From: Clostridia bacterium
GTDB taxonomy: Bacteria > Bacillota > Clostridia > TANB77 > CAG-465
Reading direction: 5' to 3'
Length of the DNA stretch: 64,000 nucleotides
Assembly: GCA_017626395.1 (NCBI GenBank)
Contig: JAGAIU010000042.1
Coordinates: 1-64,000, forward strand
In this document: positions 1 through 9,793 of the stretch, piece by piece
Numbering within the stretch: position 1 is the first letter of the stretch
How the letters are laid out: the number at the start of each line of letters is the position of its first letter
Made by a program: the position numbers and the translations under genes
Notes under the pieces: generated by a model
The model's input: the letters and a program-made list of their open reading frames with translations, nothing else
What the model was told of the DNA's origin: nothing
Databases searched by the model: none

Positions 1-116
1 ATTGGTGACTATGAAGTAAGGGGTACACCTGTTCCCATGCCGAACACAGCAGTTAAGCCTTACGTTGCGGAAGATACTTCAGAATAAAGTCTGTGGGAAA
101 ATACGAAGTTGCCAAT
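1..116 (+). rRNA. rrf: 5S ribosomal RNA
   Basis: The sequence matches the 5S consensus: it contains CCCATGCCGAACACAG followed by AGTTAAGCC, and the terminal bases ATTGG (start) and CCAAT (111-116) pair to form helix I. It lies 10 bases before a tRNA gene, so it is the end of an rRNA operon whose 16S and 23S genes lie left of the window. A base or two of the 5' end could be outside the window. Confidence 0.95.
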
Positions 117-126
117 TTTTTTATAT

Positions 127-201
127 TCCTCAATAGCTCAGTGGTAGAGCATTCGGCTGTTAACCGAAGGGTCGTAGGTTCGAGCCCTACTTGAGGAGCC
201 A
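127..201 (+). tRNA. tRNA-Asn (anticodon GTT)
   Basis: A complete cloverleaf can be drawn. The acceptor arm TCCTCAA pairs with TTGAGGA (191-197), and the CCA end is encoded at 199-201. The anticodon stem TTCGG/CCGAA encloses the loop CTGTTAA, giving anticodon GTT. The T-loop is GGTTCGAGCC. It is co-transcribed with the 5S gene and followed by a strong terminator. tRNA ends are common integration targets, but this gene is intact and no direct repeat of its 3' end was found at the far side of the island. Confidence 0.96.
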
Positions 202-277
202 TAGACGATTTTCGTCGAACCACTTTGAAAGACTTGATATAAAAGGATTTCAAAATTTCGACAAAATTAAAAAGAGA

Positions 278-317
278 AAGAAGATGATTTGATTCTATTC
301 AGATTATCTTCTTTTTT
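278..317 (+). terminator. Terminator of the rRNA/tRNA operon
   Basis: A 15-bp stem (278-292 with 299-313, two G-U pairs) with a six-base loop runs into a T tract. It closes the rRNA-tRNA operon. The remaining bases 318-471 hold no gene; they contain an imperfect inverted repeat (ATTCGTTATTT near 381 with AAATAGCGAAT near 424) and may include the left end of the mobile element. Confidence 0.85.
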
Positions 318-471
318 GTTTCAAAAAACAAAAATCTCTAATAATTTATAAGTATTTTATGATGATTCTCGAAATCATGAAATTCGTTATTTAAATTTAT
401 ATTTTTATAAATTTATTTTCCTCAAATAGCGAATCTTTGTGAAATGCTTGTAAAAAGGAGGTTTTTGTGAT

Positions 472-738
472 ATGATAGACATCGTAAAAAGAAAAATTAA
501 TATGACTGATGAATTACGTTCAAAAATTAAATGGGCTTGCACTTTTAATAATTGTGTACCAATGATAAAGAACGGTAGTCTAAAAATTATTGAGCATACT
601 AATTTAGCTTATGTAGAGCCTCATAGAGTTATTATTAAAGAAAAATTATTTCTATTCTTTAATAATCATGAGTATTTCTATATAGGTAATTTAGAGAATA
701 AGTATCCAATTGCTAGACTGCAAGATATGGTAAACTAG
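472..738 (+). CDS. Small protein of unknown function at the left edge of the mobile element
   Basis: An 88-residue protein with a good ribosome site (AAAAAGGAGG, 9-10 bases before ATG). It has no signal peptide or membrane segment. It is lysine-rich, with a central hydrophobic and aromatic stretch that includes FLFFNN and EYFYIG, suggesting a small globular fold. I do not recognise the family. It sits just upstream of the recombinase gene, where mobile elements often carry small regulators such as excisionase-like proteins, but no helix-turn-helix is evident, so that role is only a possibility. A terminator-like hairpin separates it from the recombinase. Confidence 0.6.
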   Translation: MIDIVKRKINMTDELRSKIKWACTFNNCVPMIKNGSLKIIEHTNLAYVEPHRVIIKEKLFLFFNNHEYFYIGNLENKYPIARLQDMVN

Positions 739-797
739 TATTTTAAGTGTATTTAATTTTTTCTACTAACATCACAAAATAACATATAAATATATTT

Positions 798-838
798 AGA
801 GTGTTAGTTTAGCATATAAATGCTTCTAATACTCTTTT
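798..838 (+). terminator. Hairpin ahead of the recombinase gene
   Basis: AGAGTGTTAG pairs with CTAATACTCT (one G-U), and an inner stem AGCAT/ATGCT closes around ATAA; TTTTGTG follows. It could end transcription of the small upstream gene or attenuate the recombinase gene, whose ATG is about 30 bases downstream. Confidence 0.6.
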
Positions 839-866
839 GTGTTTTATGGGAAAGGAGACGATATAA

Positions 867-2807
<1,941 letters not shown>

Positions 2808-2847
2808 CTAAAGCTAAAGTAGCATTTCGAAGAAAGGCTACGAAGCA

Positions 2848-3058
2848 GGAATTTGACTATGTCAAAATTCCTAACCCCCTATGAGTTTTGACATTCTATC
2901 AAAACTCGGGGGCTCTGCGAGGCATCGAATTAGCTATCTTTTCATCAAAAACGAATGATTTTCTTAACAGAAAATCAAGTGTAAAATTTCATTTTACAAG
3001 TCGTTTTTATGAAAAAATATCTAAATAAAATTTGCATAAAGCATCGCAAATTTTATTT
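2848..3058 (+). other. Probable origin of transfer (oriT) region
   Basis: This non-coding stretch immediately before the relaxase gene is packed with inverted repeats: AGGAATTTGAC/GTCAAAATTCCT (2848-2872); CCCCC plus GAGTTTTGA with TCAAAACTC plus GGGGG (2875-2912); GATTTTC/GAAAATC (2957-2976); TGTAAAAT/ATTTTACA (2980-2998) enclosed by AAAAACGA/TCGTTTTT; and a perfect 13-bp pair AAATAAAATTTGC/GCAAATTTTATTT (3023-3058). MobV relaxases nick at sites next to such repeats upstream of their own gene. The exact nick site is inference; AGTGT followed by AAA near 2978-2985 resembles known MobV nick sequences. Confidence 0.6.
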
Positions 3059-3142
3059 ATCAATTCGCTAATTCTTAGTATATTCAAAGAAGCTTTTTTA
3101 GAAAATCCTACGAAGTATTTTCATAGAAAGGAGCAATTTTCG

Positions 3143-4558
3143 ATGCAAGAACTAGCATATTCTATTCATTTAGGTAGCGATAAAAATAGATCAAAACTTG
3201 GGAAAAGAGTAGCAAAAAATAATCCATCTGATACAACTTCATTAAGTAATAATGCTATTCAAAATAGTCAGCAATTATCCAAAGTTAATAAGCATAATTT
3301 AAGAGATTATGATAAAAAAATCGAAGATATTGAAGTTGTATATGGTACAAATAATTTGTATCAAGATGTAAAGAATGTGTATTTGCAAGAATTTCAAGAA
3401 GCACAAATTGAGTATGATAATAAAGTAAGAAAAGACAGACGAATAGGAGATTACTTTACACATATATCTAAAGATAGCAAACATGATTTGGCTTGTGAAC
3501 TTATAATAGAACTTGGTGATATGGACTTTTGGAATGATAAAACAATGGAATATAAAAAGCAAATGACAGAAGTTTATAAAGACCAGATTTATAAATTTGT
3601 GGAAGTTGTACCTGCATTTAAAGTAGCAAATGCAGTAGTACATTATGATGAAACATCACCGCATATGCATCTAGTTGGAGTACCTGTAAAAGATGGTTAT
3701 AAGAACGGGATGAAGAAACAAGTTGCTAAATCTCAAATATTTACAAAGACTTCATTGAAAGAAATTCAAGATAAAATGAGAAAATACTGCATTGAAAGAT
3801 TTAATGAAGTTTATGTGCAAAATGCAACGTTAAAGCAAAAGCAAAAAGGTAGAAATCGAGATATTAATGTTGATGATATGGGTGGATATAGAGAACTTAA
3901 AAGAGAGCAAGAGAAGAATACCAAAAAATTAAAAGAAGCTAATAGTAAAAGTGATAACTTAGATGTAAAAACTCAAGAAATAAAAGACATTCTTAATAAT
4001 CTAAAATCGCCATTACTTGATAAAAATAATAAGCTTATTTCAAACGAGAATATTGATAAAGTCTTAAATTATACAGAAGAAGTAAAAGATACTACTAAAA
4101 GTATAAAAGGTGTTAATGACTTAAATATTACTATTGATAAAGTTGAGAAAAATTATAAGAATTTAGAAGATGAGAGAGATAGACTTTATAATAGCAATAC
4201 TGAAAAGGACAAAACAATTGCTGATTTAAAGGAAAACATAGAGGCAAAGGATGAAAAAATCAATAAATTAGAAAGTGCTTTAAATAAAGTTAAAACTGAA
4301 TTAAGCAAGTTTAAAGAATTTTGGAGAAGATTAATTAAAAGATTTCAAATTAAGGTATTTGATGAAGATTTTGAAAAAGTACCAGAAGATAAAAGAAGTT
4401 ATACAATTGTTGCAGAAGATTTAGAAAGAAGCGGAATATTTGATGATAATGATTCTGATATAGTTCATAATCCAACAAGAAAAGTGCTAACTAATGAAGA
4501 ATTAGCTGAAAAACAAGCTAAAAAAGGAAAAAAGAAAAACGATTATAATTTAGGTTAG
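3143..4558 (+). CDS. MobV-family relaxase (Mob/Pre type, TnpZ-like)
   Basis: A 471-residue mobilization protein that should nick oriT and lead strand transfer. The Mob/Pre domain occupies about the first 250 residues and carries the metal-binding motif HYDETSPHMH (residues 167-176; His167, Asp169, Glu170, His174 and His176 are typical of MobV). Residues 250-400 are strongly coiled-coil, followed by a charged tail. The start at 3143 is preferred because it has GAAAGGAG 7 bases upstream and gives a normal MobV N-terminus. The frame is open 37 codons further up, through the oriT palindrome, where coding is unlikely. It would use a conjugation machine supplied by another element, since no coupling protein or pilus genes are present. 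Confidence 0.9.
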   Translation: MQELAYSIHLGSDKNRSKLGKRVAKNNPSDTTSLSNNAIQNSQQLSKVNKHNLRDYDKKIEDIEVVYGTNNLYQDVKNVYLQEFQEAQIEYDNKVRKDRRIGDYFTHISKDSKHDLACELIIELGDMDFWNDKTMEYKKQMTEVYKDQIYKFVEVVPAFKVANAVVHYDETSPHMHLVGVPVKDGYKNGMKKQVAKSQIFTKTSLKEIQDKMRKYCIERFNEVYVQNATLKQKQKGRNRDINVDDMGGYRELKREQEKNTKKLKEANSKSDNLDVKTQEIKDILNNLKSPLLDKNNKLISNENIDKVLNYTEEVKDTTKSIKGVNDLNITIDKVEKNYKNLEDERDRLYNSNTEKDKTIADLKENIEAKDEKINKLESALNKVKTELSKFKEFWRRLIKRFQIKVFDEDFEKVPEDKRSYTIVAEDLERSGIFDDNDSDIVHNPTRKVLTNEELAEKQAKKGKKKNDYNLG

Positions 4559-4572
4559 GAGGTATTTAGTAT

Positions 4573-4884
4573 ATGTCAAACCATGATAAAATTTATTTTA
4601 GTAGAGAAGAATACAATAAATTAATGCAAATAATTAATGATAATCTAAAGTGCAAAGATGATGATATTAAATATATAGCAACAAGATTAAAGGAAAAATT
4701 TGATAATTATGTTCATTTGTATGAAAGAGAAACTAAGGGAAAATTAGAGGAAGGTGTTATATATCTAGCTTATACAAATGAATTAAAATGGCTTGTGCAA
4801 GAATGTTTGTATTTAATAAAGAAGAAAGCAAAGAAGGATTATTACGAAGAATTAAAAATAAAAGAAAACCAAGGAGATAAATAG
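4573..4884 (+). CDS. Hypothetical protein in the mobilization operon
   Basis: A 103-residue, lysine- and glutamate-rich, mainly helical protein with no membrane segment. It starts 14 bases after the relaxase stop with ribosome site TAGGAGG, and ends two bases before the tnpV-like gene, so it belongs to the same transcript. I do not recognise a family. Its position among relaxase and TnpV genes suggests an accessory role in mobilization or in control of the element. Confidence 0.65.
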   Translation: MSNHDKIYFSREEYNKLMQIINDNLKCKDDDIKYIATRLKEKFDNYVHLYERETKGKLEEGVIYLAYTNELKWLVQECLYLIKKKAKKDYYEELKIKENQGDK

Positions 4885-4886
4885 TT

Positions 4887-5276
4887 ATGAATAATGAATT
4901 ACCAAAAACAAAAATAGATGAAAGAACTGGAATTGAATATCATTTGGAAGGAGATTATTATATTCCAAATCTTGTAATGCCAAAACAAGAAAAGATTACT
5001 TTAAATAAATATGGCAGAATGAGATTAAATTATCTAAAAGAAAATAAAAAAGCAGAATATTCAATAATGTTAATGGATGGAACTTTAAATAATCATCTAA
5101 AAGAGATTCAAGAAACTGCAAACACAAGAGTAGAACAAACAATAAAACAATTAAAAGAAAAAAGCAATTTAACTGAAGATATGAAAAATACAGATATGCT
5201 TTATTGGGTTGGGATGATGAATAATTATAAGAACCAAGCAGAAGAGATAGTATTTAATGAATTAATATATGTATAG
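4887..5276 (+). CDS. tnpV: TnpV-family transposon protein
   Basis: A 129-residue protein recognised as TnpV by its conserved layout: an N-terminal DYYIPNL segment, then GRMRLNYLKENKKAEY, then a helical centre, and a C-terminal WVGMMNN ... A-E-E-I-V motif ending in ELIYV. TnpV is found in Tn4451-type mobilizable transposons and many clostridial elements; its biochemical function is not established. It follows the previous gene by two bases and its stop overlaps the ribosome site of the next, a compact operon. Confidence 0.85.
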   Translation: MNNELPKTKIDERTGIEYHLEGDYYIPNLVMPKQEKITLNKYGRMRLNYLKENKKAEYSIMLMDGTLNNHLKEIQETANTRVEQTIKQLKEKSNLTEDMKNTDMLYWVGMMNNYKNQAEEIVFNELIYV

Positions 5277-5288
5277 GAGATGATGCAA

Positions 5289-5570
5289 ATGAAGAATTTA
5301 AGAGAAGTAAAAAATGATTTATTAAAAGAATGGATAGAATTTAGAGAAGAAACAGCATTTTGTGAGATGACTCCTCAAGACAAAAAGTATTGTATTTACT
5401 TTGATGAGATTGCAGAGAAAATACTTAAAAATGTTCCAGAACAGAATAAGAAATATGTTCAAAAGCAATTAGATCAACTTGATAAAAATTTTATGGATTA
5501 CTTATATTACTGGAATGAAAAGTATTATAGAAATGGATTTGCAGATGTAATTGAGTTGTTTGGAGTTTAG
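5289..5570 (+). CDS. Small helical protein at the end of the mobilization operon
   Basis: A 93-residue acidic helical protein. Three in-frame ATG codons lie at 5280, 5283 and 5289; the last is chosen because AGGAG (5275-5279) is then nine bases away. The C-terminus (NEKYYRNGFADVIEL) resembles small DUF6809-like helical proteins common on clostridial mobile elements, but the match is weak. A terminator follows at once, so this is the last gene of the mobilization operon. Confidence 0.65.
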   Translation: MKNLREVKNDLLKEWIEFREETAFCEMTPQDKKYCIYFDEIAEKILKNVPEQNKKYVQKQLDQLDKNFMDYLYYWNEKYYRNGFADVIELFGV

Positions 5571-5577
5571 TATAATG

Positions 5578-5618
5578 GGCTGTATAGGATAAATTATGTT
5601 TTATATAGCCTATTTTTT
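5578..5618 (+). terminator. Terminator of the mobilization operon
   Basis: GGCTGTATA pairs with TATATAGCC (one G-U), and seven T residues follow. It lies directly after the last mobilization gene and separates it from the cargo genes. Confidence 0.85.
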
Positions 5619-5764
5619 TATTTATATGATATAATATTATTCAGAGATGATTACTAACTTGTTCGCAAGATTGTAATATTGTTAACAGGTTGGATAAAGA
5701 TAAATAGTAATATCTAGGCTATCTAAAAGACTATTTGAAAGAAGCTTTGAAAGAAGGAAAAAAT

Positions 5765-6613
5765 ATGAATTTTAAGGAATACGGAGATATTAAAAATAAT
5801 ACTATAATGCTATTACATGGAGGAGGGCTTTCTTGGTGGAATTATAGAGATGAAGCAGAAAAACTACAAAATGATTTTCATGTAATTATTCCTATATTAG
5901 ATGGACATTCGGAAAGCGATAGAGATTTTACAAGTATTGAAGATAATGCTCAGGAAATCATAGAATATATAGCTAATAATTTTAATGGACATATTCATTT
6001 AATAGGAGGTTTATCATTAGGAGGACAAATCCTTTTAGAAATATTAGCAAAAAAAAATGATATTTGTGATTTTGCAATTATAGAAAGTGCATTAGCAATG
6101 CCTATGAAAGTTACACAAAAAATGATTAAACCTGCATTTTCAATGAGTTATGGACTAATATCAAAGAAATGGTTTTCAAAAATGCAATTTAATTCTTTAG
6201 GAATAAAAAAAGAATTATTTGATGATTATTATACAGATACCTGCAAAATTACAAAAGAAAATATGATTGCTTTTATGGAAGCAAATTCAAAATATGAAAT
6301 AAAAGATACTTTACAAGATACAAAAGTAAGAGTATTAGTTATTGTTGGAGAAAAAGAAAGACCAATAATGAAAAAATCAGCTGATAAAATTAACGAAAAA
6401 ATAGGAACAAGTAGTATTGAAGTAATACCTAATTATTTTCATGGAGAATTAAGTATAAATAATCCAGATCGTTATATTAGCATAATGAATGAGCTAATTG
6501 CAGAAAAAGAAACTAAGTTAAATGAAGTTGTAGTTAATAATAGAAATACAACTACTTTGAGTTCTGAAAATAATGTGGAAAAGTCAAAAGGTATAAGATT
6601 AGAAGAAAGATAG
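5765..6613 (+). CDS. Alpha/beta hydrolase
   Basis: A 282-residue cytoplasmic hydrolase of the alpha/beta fold. It has an oxyanion segment LLHGGG, the nucleophile elbow GLSLGG with Ser84, and a C-terminal His226 in NYFHGEL; the acid is probably within GEKE near residue 196. No lid domain or signal peptide is seen. The substrate cannot be inferred. The ATG at 5765 (AAGGAA upstream) is preferred to an upstream in-frame TTG. The tail beyond residue 245 is low-complexity and polar. It sits in the cargo part of the element, preceded by a roughly 120-base leader and followed by the GIY-YIG gene. Confidence 0.8.
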   Translation: MNFKEYGDIKNNTIMLLHGGGLSWWNYRDEAEKLQNDFHVIIPILDGHSESDRDFTSIEDNAQEIIEYIANNFNGHIHLIGGLSLGGQILLEILAKKNDICDFAIIESALAMPMKVTQKMIKPAFSMSYGLISKKWFSKMQFNSLGIKKELFDDYYTDTCKITKENMIAFMEANSKYEIKDTLQDTKVRVLVIVGEKERPIMKKSADKINEKIGTSSIEVIPNYFHGELSINNPDRYISIMNELIAEKETKLNEVVVNNRNTTTLSSENNVEKSKGIRLEER

Positions 6614-6684
6614 ATAGTAAGTTGTAGGGTAGATTATAAGTAAAATTAAAAAAGACTATGAAAATGTAATTTGAGGTGAATATT

Positions 6685-7494
6685 TTGATTAGTGAAAGAG
6701 ATTTTAATTATTTATATGATAATATACATGTATTATATTTTGGAATTTTGTTGGATAAAACAAAAGTAAGATTAAATTTGACAAGAGATAATTTTGCCCA
6801 AATTGATAAAGAAAGTTATACAAAAGTACCAGCACATAAGGAAATTTTAGAAAACTGGGATGATTGGAAGAAACAAAAAGAAACATTAAAATTTAACGAA
6901 TTTTATACTAGAATATGTCCGCCAGGACTTAAATTTGAAAAAGAAGGTAATAAACTAATATTATCAGATGAATACTGCAAAAGGTATCAAGATATGTGTT
7001 TACAAAACTATGATTTAAATATGAAGTTTATTAGTAAATTAGACAAGAATGAGTTTAATAAAGCTATCGATAAAGCTGTAAAAAAATATAATATGATAGA
7101 AATAAAAAATTTAAATGAATGTCAAAAACAAACAGGACTTTATATGACTGTGCTAGATAACTTTAAACAAGTATATATAGGACAAACTACAAGGGATTTA
7201 AAAGAAAGAATTTTAAGACATTGGAAAGTAAAACCTAAATTTGATAGAATATTATTTGGAGGAGTAAACCAATCTGTTATTTCATATGATTCTTATGGTG
7301 TATTAGATACTACTAGAATATTTATTATTTATGAAACAGATAAAAACAAAATTGATAAAATTGAAGAGAGGTTAGTAAAAGAGATACCAACGGAATATCA
7401 AGCGAATAGAATTGGAGGTGGCATTCATTTAGACTCATTAAAAGATTTATTAGATGCTGTTGATACAATGAATTTAAGAAATTTAGAAAATTAA
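6685..7494 (+). CDS. GIY-YIG nuclease-domain protein
   Basis: A protein of about 269 residues. The C-terminal half contains a GIY-YIG signature: GLYMTVLD, then VYIGQTTRDLKERILRHW, the usual G-L-Y ... Y-I-G spacing followed by the helix carrying Arg. The N-terminal 135 residues match nothing I recognise. The TTG start at 6685 is chosen because GAGGTG lies six bases upstream; the in-frame GTG at 6676 is inside that ribosome site. GIY-YIG domains occur in homing, repair and restriction nucleases. Here it lies between a hydrolase and a restriction system, followed by its own terminator, so a defence role is possible but unproven. Confidence 0.75.
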   Translation: MISERDFNYLYDNIHVLYFGILLDKTKVRLNLTRDNFAQIDKESYTKVPAHKEILENWDDWKKQKETLKFNEFYTRICPPGLKFEKEGNKLILSDEYCKRYQDMCLQNYDLNMKFISKLDKNEFNKAIDKAVKKYNMIEIKNLNECQKQTGLYMTVLDNFKQVYIGQTTRDLKERILRHWKVKPKFDRILFGGVNQSVISYDSYGVLDTTRIFIIYETDKNKIDKIEERLVKEIPTEYQANRIGGGIHLDSLKDLLDAVDTMNLRNLEN

Positions 7495-7577
7495 AACTAT
7501 ACAAAAGAATAAAAAATTACAAGTTATCGAGATGTTTATAATATTTTGGTATTGTAAACAAATTATATTTTAAAAGC

Positions 7578-7602
7578 GTAGAGAGAAATCTCTACTTTTT
7601 TT
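7578..7602 (+). terminator. Terminator after the GIY-YIG gene
   Basis: Perfect stem GTAGAGA/TCTCTAC around a GAAA tetraloop, followed by seven T residues. Confidence 0.92.
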
Positions 7603-7653
7603 GCATAATTATTATAATTAGATAGAAGAATGAAAAATGATGTTGTAAAATTG

Positions 7654-7682
7654 TTGTAAATTAGCCAATATTTTGATATAAT
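7654..7682 (+). promoter_or_regulatory. Promoter of the restriction gene
   Basis: TTGTAA (7654-7659), 17-base spacer, TATAAT (7677-7682). The restriction gene starts 40 bases downstream with AAGGAG. Confidence 0.8.
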
Positions 7683-7721
7683 AGCGAATGAAGAACGTTA
7701 AATATAAGGAGTGATTGCTTT

Positions 7722-9728
7722 ATGTTAGAAGATATTAAATTTCAAAGTTATTGTTGGAGTTTAGGTACTACTAGCTTTAGAGTAAAAGACTTAAATTTTA
7801 AAATTGAAAGACAACTTCAAATATTAAAAGAATTATGGGATGAAAATCCTGAAATAAATTGGAATGGTAATGATTCTATTCAAGAAGAATATTATAATAA
7901 GATGTTGCAAAAAGAGTTTATTACAGGAGAAGCTAATAATAAACCTAAGGATGCTAGACAAAAAACATCTGGATTAGTACAAATAGGTGTAATAGATGAT
8001 AATAGGCATATATCTAATATTGGACAAAAAATTATTGATATTGTAGAACAAGATGATTTTAAGGGAGATAATATATTCAATATAAATAAGGATAGTTATA
8101 TTTATTTAAAACAATTATTAAAGCTTCAAGTTACTGATAATGGAATTAATGTAAAACCATTTGCAGTATTATTATATTTCTTAGCAGAATTAAAACATCT
8201 ATCAAAAGATGAATTTACTTATATATTACCTTTAGCCACTAATCAAGAATATACAGAGTTAATGTTAGAAAATATAAAAATGCATAGAGATAATAAGAAA
8301 ACGATAGAAGATATTATTCAAGATAAGATGAATAATATGACTAATTATAAGTCTGCTGTTCAATTTATAAAAGAAAATGGAATAAATAGTATTGAAGAAT
8401 TTTCTATTATAGATATGGGAAGAAAAGGAACAAAGTATGTAGAGCCAATGTATAAATTCTTTAATGATTTATATGAAATATCACAAAGAGAATTTGATGA
8501 AAATGCATTAGATACTATTATGACATTTATAAGAGAACAAACAAAGAAAAATTCAAAGGTAGCTAAATACTGGAAAGACTACCTTAGATATTCTTCAAGA
8601 ATGCTAACAGAAGAATATTTAGAAGAAATTAAAGAAATACCTTTGTTCAATTTTAATGATAAGAAGCAATATGCAGTAGAATTTTTTAAGGTAATGCATA
8701 CTGCAAAATGGAAAGCTACATTGGAAGATTATGCAGATTTGAATAAAAGATATATTTCATTATCTGATATTGTTATTTTTGATGATGATAAGATTGAATT
8801 AGATGTATTTCCTAAATATTTCTTTTTAAATATATCAAAAGAAATAGTAAATACACCAATTCTAAGTAAAGAAGAATATAATAATTTTATTCTAGAAGAT
8901 ATAGAATTTAACAAGATATATGATTGTCTTGATATAAATGTTGATGATGTTATAACTCAAATCCAAGTTGATTATCCAGATAAAGTCGTAAGTAGAGATA
9001 GTATTAAGACTTTTATTGAAGATGAAAAACTAAGAAGATTTAATGAACTAATTGATACTAAATTTAGCGAAAATCAACTTATTAAATTGTTTAATGATAT
9101 TGAAAGAAATGATAGAACAGCAATTAACGAATATGCTGATTGGAATTCTGATATACCAACAATTTTTGAATATATTTTAGGAATAACATGGTATAGATTT
9201 AGTAATAGAAGCGGTAATATTTTAGAATACATGAAACTAAGTTTAGATGCAAATTTACTACCAAAGACTCATGCTGCTGGAGGAACTGCTGATATTGTAT
9301 ATGAATATAATAGAAGTGACGAATATCCAGAGCATAAAGTTTTATTAGAAGCAACATTAACAGAATCAACATCTCAAAGAAAAAATGAAATGGAACCTGT
9401 ATCTAGACATTTAATGAGAGAAATTCAAGAAAATGATAATGATGATACATATGCAGTTTTCGTAGCTAATATATTACAAGAAGAAGTACTAAGTGATTTT
9501 AGGTCAAGAAAGAATTATCAATTTAGAGGTAAAAGCTCTGTAAAGACAGGATTAAAGATAATTTCTCTTTCTATTCAAGATATAATAAAACTAATTAATG
9601 TAAAAGTACAATACTCAAAGTTGTATGGAATATTTGAAAATGCTTATAAAGATACAGAAATCAACGATTTAGAGTGGTATGAAAAACTGATAAAAAATAA
9701 AGTTAATAATTTATATAAAAAGAGTTGA
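7722..9728 (+). CDS. AlwI-family type IIS restriction endonuclease
   Basis: A 668-residue protein. The N-terminus (SYCWSLGTTSFRVKDLN) is the hallmark of the AlwI family, whose founding member recognises GGATC and cuts a few bases outside the site. A catalytic core of PD-(D/E)xK type is likely near the C-terminus: Asp524 in GTADIVYEY and Glu543 in LLEATL; the usual Lys two residues after Glu is not present, so catalytic residues need testing. It has its own promoter and a terminator overlapping its stop codon. The adjacent double adenine methyltransferase fits an asymmetric site. The actual recognition sequence is not known. Confidence 0.88.
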   Translation: MLEDIKFQSYCWSLGTTSFRVKDLNFKIERQLQILKELWDENPEINWNGNDSIQEEYYNKMLQKEFITGEANNKPKDARQKTSGLVQIGVIDDNRHISNIGQKIIDIVEQDDFKGDNIFNINKDSYIYLKQLLKLQVTDNGINVKPFAVLLYFLAELKHLSKDEFTYILPLATNQEYTELMLENIKMHRDNKKTIEDIIQDKMNNMTNYKSAVQFIKENGINSIEEFSIIDMGRKGTKYVEPMYKFFNDLYEISQREFDENALDTIMTFIREQTKKNSKVAKYWKDYLRYSSRMLTEEYLEEIKEIPLFNFNDKKQYAVEFFKVMHTAKWKATLEDYADLNKRYISLSDIVIFDDDKIELDVFPKYFFLNISKEIVNTPILSKEEYNNFILEDIEFNKIYDCLDINVDDVITQIQVDYPDKVVSRDSIKTFIEDEKLRRFNELIDTKFSENQLIKLFNDIERNDRTAINEYADWNSDIPTIFEYILGITWYRFSNRSGNILEYMKLSLDANLLPKTHAAGGTADIVYEYNRSDEYPEHKVLLEATLTESTSQRKNEMEPVSRHLMREIQENDNDDTYAVFVANILQEEVLSDFRSRKNYQFRGKSSVKTGLKIISLSIQDIIKLINVKVQYSKLYGIFENAYKDTEINDLEWYEKLIKNKVNNLYKKS

Positions 9729-9743
9729 AAAACTCTTTTTTTA
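9717..9743 (+). terminator. Terminator overlapping the stop of the restriction gene
   Basis: AAAGAGTT pairs with AACTCTTT around a short GAAA loop, followed by T residues. The TGA stop codon of the restriction gene lies inside the hairpin. Confidence 0.85.
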
Positions 9744-9753
9744 TTGTTATAAT
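9725..9753 (+). promoter_or_regulatory. Promoter of the methyltransferase gene, embedded in the preceding terminator
   Basis: TTGAAA (9725-9730) is formed by the stem and loop of the terminator. A 17-base spacer leads to TATAAT (9748-9753). The methyltransferase ATG is 41 bases downstream. This would express the methyltransferase independently of the nuclease. Confidence 0.65.
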
Positions 9754-9793
9754 TTCAGTGTGCATTAGATGCCTTGAAAGGAAATGATATAAA

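Noticed and set aside
53-253. Minus-strand reading frame over the 5S/tRNA region (contains QVGLEPTTLRL)
   Set aside because: It is the antisense of the tRNA-Asn gene; this peptide pattern is a well-known false gene call made from tRNAs.
3032-3142. Thirty-seven extra N-terminal codons for the relaxase
   Set aside because: They run through the 13-bp palindrome of the probable oriT and lack a ribosome site; the ATG at 3143 has both a ribosome site and the family N-terminus.
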